From Gammaproteobacteria bacterium (GTDB lineage: Bacteria > Pseudomonadota > Gammaproteobacteria > Pseudomonadales > Porticoccaceae), in NCBI GenBank assembly GCA_003235325.1, contig QJWQ01000039.1, positions 1-64,000 of the forward strand: 64,000 nucleotides of DNA, in the 5' to 3' direction. Position numbers and translations under genes: made by a program. Shown here piece by piece: positions 63,501 to 64,000 of this stretch (positions are counted from its first letter, which is position 1; the number at the start of each line of letters is the position of its first letter). Below the pieces are notes generated by a model, which was given only the letters and a program-made list of their open reading frames with translations, searched no databases and was not told where the DNA came from.

Positions 63501-64000
63501 TTAAATGAGTTCCTGCCAGGAAAAACCCTCATTCTGACAGGCATAGATCACCCTGGACAGGCCGTCGACAAGATGTGAGACGGCCGCAGACACCCGGTCC
63601 GGGGCATTGTTCTGCTGACTGATATGTCCCAGGACCAGACACTGCAACCGCGTGCGGTTAATCCTTTCCAGCAGTTCCGCACTCTGGTAGTTGCTGAGGT
63701 GCCCCCAGTCACCGCCTACCCGGCGTTTCAGGGACGCCGGATAGGCTCCGAACGCCAACATATCAGGATCGTGATTAGCTTCCAGCAGGAGTCCATCACA
63801 ATCCCTGTAATTATCCACCACATGAGGTGTCACCCTGCCCAGGTCTGTCAGAATACCCAGCCTCTGGATGCCGCTGTCAAACAGGAACTGTACCGGCTCC
63901 CGGGCATCATGGGGAACAGACACAGGCGTCACGGCGACACCGCCAAGGGAAAAATCACGGTCGGGCTCAATCACCTTGACCGGATCTCCGGGCCGGATAG
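63501..64000 (-). CDS. MBL-fold metallo-hydrolase, C-terminal part
   Basis: The gene enters from the right edge; its start lies outside the window (codons continue through IRPGDPVKVIEPD to base 64000). The visible part, about 166 residues, matches the YycJ-like MBL-fold hydrolases: VTPVSVPHDAREPVQFLF, GILTDLGRVTPHVV, CDGLLLEANHDPDML, GGDWGHLSNYQSAELL and LVLGHISQQNN, which carry later metal ligands. The primary HxHxDH motif is not visible. Relatives sit next to purC in Pseudomonas-type genomes; the substrate is unknown. Confidence 0.87.
   Translation of the reverse strand, partial: IRPGDPVKVIEPDRDFSLGGVAVTPVSVPHDAREPVQFLFDSGIQRLGILTDLGRVTPHVVDNYRDCDGLLLEANHDPDMLAFGAYPASLKRRVGGDWGHLSNYQSAELLERINRTRLQCLVLGHISQQNNAPDRVSAAVSHLVDGLSRVIYACQNEGFSWQELI

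Overview
The window is a chromosomal segment of a Gammaproteobacterium. GC content looks high (upper 50s by eye). Two long runs of genes follow the order known from Pseudomonas and its marine relatives (Pseudomonadales/Cellvibrionales-like). On the minus strand this is rpsB-tsf-pyrH-frr-uppS-cdsA-dxr-rseP-bamA-skp-lpxD-fabZ-lpxA-lpxB-rnhB-dnaE-accA-tilS-pyrG-kdsA-eno-ftsB-ispD-ispF, then truD-pcm-nlpD-rpoS and cinA-recA-recX, with mutS and fdxA on the plus strand. On the plus strand it is map-glnD-dapC ... dapD ... dapE. Genus and species cannot be named from this alone. Both edges cut genes: a HIT-family protein at the left and an MBL-fold hydrolase at the right.

Layout. 1-5.3 kb: HIT protein, a Trm112-like protein, a secreted M23 peptidase, a YheT-type hydrolase, then recX separated from recA by a DUF4126 membrane protein and a fatty acid hydroxylase-family protein. 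5.3-13.1 kb: recA with a repeat-extended tail and a near-perfect LexA box, the pncC-type cinA domain, a DASS/SLC13 transporter, mutS, fdxA and rpoS, with clear terminators after mutS and fdxA. 13.1-16.6 kb: an NlpD-type activator, a DUF368 protein (PopT family), pcm and truD; surE is missing from its usual place between pcm and truD. 16.9-20.2 kb: an inserted, oppositely oriented cassette of a retropepsin-like lipoprotein, an inactive transglutaminase/7TM protein and an ATP-grasp glutamate-ligase-like protein. 20.2-46.2 kb: the isoprenoid, cell-wall, outer-membrane and translation block on the minus strand. 46.6-60.5 kb: map, glnD, dapC, nth, an AbgT-family transporter, a D-lactate-type dehydrogenase, a retropepsin-RimK fusion, a SixA-like phosphatase, an ArsC/Spx-like protein, dapD, dps and dapE. 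60.5-64 kb: rsmJ, an OmpA-family lipoprotein, a 0.7-kb AT-rich gene-free region with paired DnaA boxes, purC and the MBL hydrolase.

How the genes work together. Much of the window feeds the envelope: isoprenoid precursors (dxr, ispD, ispF) lead to undecaprenyl carrier (uppS; DUF368 for recycling), lipid A (lpxA, lpxB, lpxD, kdsA, fabZ), phospholipid (cdsA, accA), outer-membrane assembly (bamA, skp, rseP) and diaminopimelate (dapC, dapD, dapE). A second theme is DNA repair and stress: recA, recX, mutS, nth, rpoS, dps and dnaE.

The least ordinary content is two separate retropepsin plus glutamate-ligase modules, one as a three-gene membrane-linked cassette and one as a single fused protein. 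Next come the recA tail repeats, the DnaA-box intergenic region, and the dapE start, which appears to be a CTG overlapping the stop of a tiny upstream reading frame. No tRNA or rRNA gene, CRISPR array, insertion sequence, integrase or prophage was seen.
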